Positions 61,065 through 64,000 of a stretch of 64,000 nucleotides of DNA are shown here, piece by piece. The notes beneath the pieces are model-generated. The model saw nothing but the letters and a program-made list of their open reading frames with translations, was not told where the DNA came from and did no database searches. The stretch spans positions 1,612,001-1,676,000 of the forward strand of contig CAWIMD010000002.1 of assembly GCA_963837165.1 (NCBI GenBank). The letters are read 5' to 3'. Within the stretch, counting starts at the first letter, position 1. The number at the start of each line of letters is the position of its first letter. Both the position numbers and the translations under genes were made by a program. Source of the stretch: JAENWD01 sp963837165 (GTDB lineage Bacteria > Acidobacteriota > Vicinamibacteria > Vicinamibacterales > JAENWD01).

Positions 61065-62191
61065 TGCGCCGCGGCGGCGCATCATCTGTAGCGCGGCCCT
61101 TGCCCTCCATCGTCTCCACACTTCGCACCCGGTTCGCCGCCGAGCTCCAGAAGGCGGCGTCCGAACAGGACCTGAAAGCCCTCCGCGACCGGTACCTGGG
61201 GCGCAAGGGCGGCGCCGTCGCGGCGCTGATGAAGGACATCGCCCTGGCGCCGGCCGAGGACCGACCCCTCCTGGGCCGCGACGCCAACGAGCTGAAGCGC
61301 GAGATCGAGACGGCGCTCGAGGAGCGGACCGCGGCGCTCGCGTCGGCCCGGCCGCCTGCCGGCGCCGTGGACGTCACGCTCCCGGGCCGCCCGCCCGCCA
61401 TCGGCCGCCTGCATCCGCTGACCCAGCTCCGCGCCCGCATCGAGGCGATCTTCGCGCGGCAGGGCTACGAGATCATCGACGGGCCCGAGACCGAGGACGA
61501 CTGGCACAACTTCGAGGCGCTGAACATGCCGCCGGAACACCCGGCGCGCGACATGCAGGACACGCTGTACCTCGCGAACCCCTGGCGCCGCGCCGTCGAC
61601 ACTCCGTTCGTCCCGAGTCGGTCCAAGGACGAACGTCGTGCTCAGGACAGGCCCGCGACCCTGCTCCGCACGCACACGTCGGCCATGCAGATCCGCTACA
61701 TGGAGGCGCACCAGCCGCCCGTGCGGGTCATCGCGCCCGGCCGGGTGTACCGCCGCGACAACCTGGACCTGACCCACACGCCGATGTTCCAGCAGGTGGA
61801 GGGCCTGGTGGTCGGCGAGGGCGTGACGATGGGCGATCTGAAGGGGACGCTGATCGCGTTCCTGCGCGAGCTCTTCGCGGCGGAGATCCCGGTGGTCTTT
61901 CGACCGAGCTTCTTCCCCTACACCGAGCCGAGCGCCGACGTGTTCATCGGCTGCCGCCAGTGCGGGGGCGACGGCTGCGCGATGTGCAAGCGCACCGGCT
62001 TCATCGAGGTCCTCGGCTGCGGCATGGTGCACCCGGCCGTCTTCGAGGCCGTCGGCTACGACACGAGCCGCGTGACCGGGTTCGCTTTCGGGGTGGGCAT
62101 CGAGCGGCTGGCGCTGCTCATGTACGGCGTCGAAGACATCCGCCTGTTCTACGAGAACGACCTGCGCTTCCTGGAGCAGTTCCCGCGGTGA
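61064..62191 (+). CDS. pheS: Phenylalanyl-tRNA synthetase alpha subunit with a palindromic insertion
   Basis: 375 residues. N-terminal coiled coil (LKALRDRYLGRKGGAVAALM), then HPLTQLRARIEAIFARQGYE, DDWHNFEALNMPPEHPARDM, LLRTHTSAMQIRYME, FRPSFFPYTEPSADV and GFAFGVGIERLALLMYGVED, the class II motifs. Between DMQDTLYL and LLRTHTS there is an extra in-frame stretch of about 28 residues (NPWRRAVDTPFVPSRSKDE and following), not present in usual PheS; it encodes an inverted repeat at 61606-61634. Motif 2 itself is intact. The ATG overlaps the rplT stop. Confidence 0.94.
   Translation: MRRGGASSVARPLPSIVSTLRTRFAAELQKAASEQDLKALRDRYLGRKGGAVAALMKDIALAPAEDRPLLGRDANELKREIETALEERTAALASARPPAGAVDVTLPGRPPAIGRLHPLTQLRARIEAIFARQGYEIIDGPETEDDWHNFEALNMPPEHPARDMQDTLYLANPWRRAVDTPFVPSRSKDERRAQDRPATLLRTHTSAMQIRYMEAHQPPVRVIAPGRVYRRDNLDLTHTPMFQQVEGLVVGEGVTMGDLKGTLIAFLRELFAAEIPVVFRPSFFPYTEPSADVFIGCRQCGGDGCAMCKRTGFIEVLGCGMVHPAVFEAVGYDTSRVTGFAFGVGIERLALLMYGVEDIRLFYENDLRFLEQFPR
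61606..61634. repeat. Palindrome inside pheS
   Basis: GTTCGTCC (61606-61613) and GGACGAAC (61627-61634), 8-bp arms around 13 bases, in frame in pheS. Resembles in form the small palindromic elements of many genomes that insert in genes and stay translated. Confidence 0.65.
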
Positions 62192-64000
62192 AGGTCCTGG
62201 TCTCCTGGCTTCGCGACCTCGTCGAGATCCCGGTCGACGCCGCCACGCTCGCCCGCGACCTGCACATGACCGGCTTCGAGGTCGCCTCGGTCGAGCCCCT
62301 GGGGTCTGACCCCCGTACGCCGTCGCGGGGGTCTGACCCCACCGACGCGGTCGTGGACTTCGAGATCACGGCCAACCGTCCGGACTGCCTCAGCCTGATC
62401 GGCCTGGCGCGCGAGGTGGCGACGAAGTACGGGACGGCGGTGAAGCCGCCGGCCACGCTGGATCTCGGCGAGCCGGTCGATGCCCTCAACGGGCTGCGCG
62501 TGACGATCGAGGACACCGTGCGCTGCCCGCGCTATTGCGCCGCCGTCGCCGACGTCATCGTCGGCCCGTCGCCGGCCTGGCTCGCCGACCGCCTCGCCGC
62601 GTCCGGCATCCGCGCCATCAGCAACATCGTGGACGTCACCAACTACGTGCTGCTGGAGCTCGGGCACCCGCTCCACGCGTTCGACCTGGCCCGCCTGGTC
62701 GGCGGCCACCTCCGTGTCCGGCTCGCCCGGCCCGAGGAGCGGCTGAAGACGCTGGACGGCCAGGAGCGGCGGCTGAACGGCGAGTCGCTCGTGATCGCGG
62801 ACGAGGACACGGCGCAGGCGCTGGCGGGCGTGATGGGCGGCGGCGACAGCGAGGTGTCGGCGTCCACGCGCCGCATCGCGATCGAGAGCGCGTGGTTCCT
62901 GCCGTCGTCGGTGCGGAAGACGAGCCGCAAGCTGGGCCTGTCCACCGAGGCCTCGTACCGCTTCGAACGCGGCGCGGACATCGGCGCCGCGCCGGTGGCG
63001 CTGGCCCGCGTGGCCGCGCTCCTGGAGCAGATTGGCGCCGGCCGCGTCCATCGCGGCTGGATCGATCGGTACCCGGCGCCCAAGCGCGCGGTCACGGTCC
63101 CGCTGGCGCTGCCGCGCGTGTCGCGTGTCCTGGGCGCCACGATCCAGGATGGCGAGATCCGCCGGATCCTCACCGGCCTCGGATTCGAGATCGCCGGCGG
63201 CGACCAGGGGCCGTGGCAGGTCGGCGTGCCCACGTGGCGTGTCGACGTCGCCCGGGACGTCGATCTGGTCGAGGAGGTGGCGCGGCATTACGGCTACGAC
63301 CGGCTGCCCACCACCTTCCCCGCCCTGACGGCCGCGCCGGCGCGCCCCGGTGATCGGCTCGACGTGGATCGCGCCGTCCAGCGGCTGGCGGCGGCGGCCG
63401 GGTTCACCGAGTGCGTCACCTTCTCGTTCATCGCCGAACAGGCCGCGCGCGAGTTCGCGCCGGAGGCGGAGCTGGTGCCGATTGCCAACCCGCTCTCCGA
63501 GACCTTCGCGGTGCTCCGGCCGTCGCTGCTGCCGGGCCTGGTGGACGCGCTCAGCCACAACCGCCGCCACGGCCAGCGCGAGGCACGCCTGTTCGAGCTG
63601 GGCACACGCTTCCAGGGCAGCCGCGGCGAGCGGCGCACGCTCGCGCTCGGCTGGCTGGGCGCAGCCGGACCGGAGCATTGGAGCGGTAAGCCCCGCGCGG
63701 CCGATTTCTTCGACCTGTCCGGCGCCGCCGCGACGATCGCCGGCGCGCTCGGCCTGACGTGCACCACGGTGCCGGCACGCCGCAGCTTCCTCGTGCCCGG
63801 CAGGACTGCCGCCCTCGTGGCTGCGGCGCCCGACGGCGGCACGCGCGTCTTCGGGTGCGTGGGACAGCTGCTGCCCGCCCTGGCCGTCGCCCGCGACGTG
63901 CCTGTGGCCGACGAGGTGTACGTCGCCGAGCTGGACCTCGACGAAGTCGCCGATCTCGTGACGATCCTCGAGGTCGCGCGCACGCGTCCCCTGCCGCGCT
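62188..64000 (+). CDS. pheT: Phenylalanyl-tRNA synthetase beta subunit (3' end outside window)
   Basis: 604 codons present. MKVLVSWLRDLVEIPVDAAT start, DFEITANRPDCLSLIGLARE, NIVDVTNYVLLELGHPLHAF, LSTEASYRFERGADIGAAP and PTWRVDVARDVDLVEEVARHYG (B5/core). The N-terminal tRNA-binding OB domain (B2) normally found between MTGFEV and the DFEITANRPD region is missing; at that place are about 14 residues with a repeated GSDP, coded by two GGGGTCTGACCCC palindromes. GTG at 62188 overlaps the pheS stop. Confidence 0.93.
   Translation, partial: MKVLVSWLRDLVEIPVDAATLARDLHMTGFEVASVEPLGSDPRTPSRGSDPTDAVVDFEITANRPDCLSLIGLAREVATKYGTAVKPPATLDLGEPVDALNGLRVTIEDTVRCPRYCAAVADVIVGPSPAWLADRLAASGIRAISNIVDVTNYVLLELGHPLHAFDLARLVGGHLRVRLARPEERLKTLDGQERRLNGESLVIADEDTAQALAGVMGGGDSEVSASTRRIAIESAWFLPSSVRKTSRKLGLSTEASYRFERGADIGAAPVALARVAALLEQIGAGRVHRGWIDRYPAPKRAVTVPLALPRVSRVLGATIQDGEIRRILTGLGFEIAGGDQGPWQVGVPTWRVDVARDVDLVEEVARHYGYDRLPTTFPALTAAPARPGDRLDVDRAVQRLAAAAGFTECVTFSFIAEQAAREFAPEAELVPIANPLSETFAVLRPSLLPGLVDALSHNRRHGQREARLFELGTRFQGSRGERRTLALGWLGAAGPEHWSGKPRAADFFDLSGAAATIAGALGLTCTTVPARRSFLVPGRTAALVAAAPDGGTRVFGCVGQLLPALAVARDVPVADEVYVAELDLDEVADLVTILEVARTRPLPR
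62301..62340. repeat. Two GGGGTCTGACCCC palindromes inside pheT
   Basis: Identical 13-base palindromes at 62301-62313 and 62328-62340, 27 bases (nine codons) apart, in frame, each giving GSDP. Confidence 0.85.

Overview
This is a high-GC, densely coded chromosomal segment. The lipid A genes lpxB and lpxD, outer-membrane-type proteins and many signal peptides indicate a Gram-negative outer membrane. The combination of gene content, very high GC and repeat-rich intergenic DNA suggests an Acidobacteriota member, perhaps of the Vicinamibacteria. That placement is inference: there is no rRNA gene here to confirm it.

Layout. 1-13.9 kb: TypA/BipA (partial), a frameshifted FmdB zinc ribbon, a FadR-type regulator, the set queG-algH-M49 peptidase-DUF3810, aconitase acnA, an IPT/TIG lipoprotein, an Xre-RES toxin-antitoxin pair, a frameshifted HI0933-type flavoprotein and a PP2C phosphatase. 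14.1-21.5 kb: the aspartate-family amino acid locus, with asd-lysC on the minus strand facing away from hom-thrB-thrC on the plus strand; asd-lysC is preceded by a sigma70-like promoter, a Thr/Ile/Met-rich leader peptide and an intrinsic terminator, which together read as a transcription attenuator. 21.5-24.2 kb: accessory DNA with two decayed RHS copies around a VapBC pair that ends in an integron attC-like site. 24.3-36.4 kb: secreted proteases and envelope genes (matrixin-like protein, an M16 pair, a metalloprotease-VWD protein, lpxB, lpxD). 36.4-38.3 kb: an array of palindromic repeats interrupted by an IS110-family (IS1111-like) element. 38.3-44.9 kb: phospholipase C-like protein, membrane hydrolase, AMMECR1/MEMO genes and gatCA. 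45-54.6 kb: rpoZ, hsp20-dnaK, a second Hsp20-like gene, a TIGR00282 phosphoesterase, xseA-xseB-tlyA-nadK, mltG and ruvX. 54.6-64 kb: LytM factor and S41 protein (both with altered catalytic motifs), HU, tRNA-Val(GAC), then thrS-infC-rpmI-rplT-pheS-pheT.

Two repeat systems mark the intergenic DNA. The first is a REP-like palindrome with core GCAGACCTGAAGGTCTGC, about 21 copies between 0.8 and 40.4 kb, with paired stem changes; three copies supply the TAG stop codon of a gene. The second is a set of short tandem arrays, mostly with a 7-base period, whose unit differs from place to place and which usually start at or inside the 3' end of a gene, often with an inverted partner array. The IS element sits exactly in the centre of a REP copy, and its non-coding end carries short loops that match both halves of the target in the orientation expected of bridge-RNA guides. 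This is the most interesting candidate system in the window.

Many genes have a TATAAT-like hexamer only 6-9 bases before the start codon, suggesting frequent leaderless transcripts. Single-base frameshifts in otherwise recognisable genes could be real decay or assembly errors; reads would be needed to tell.
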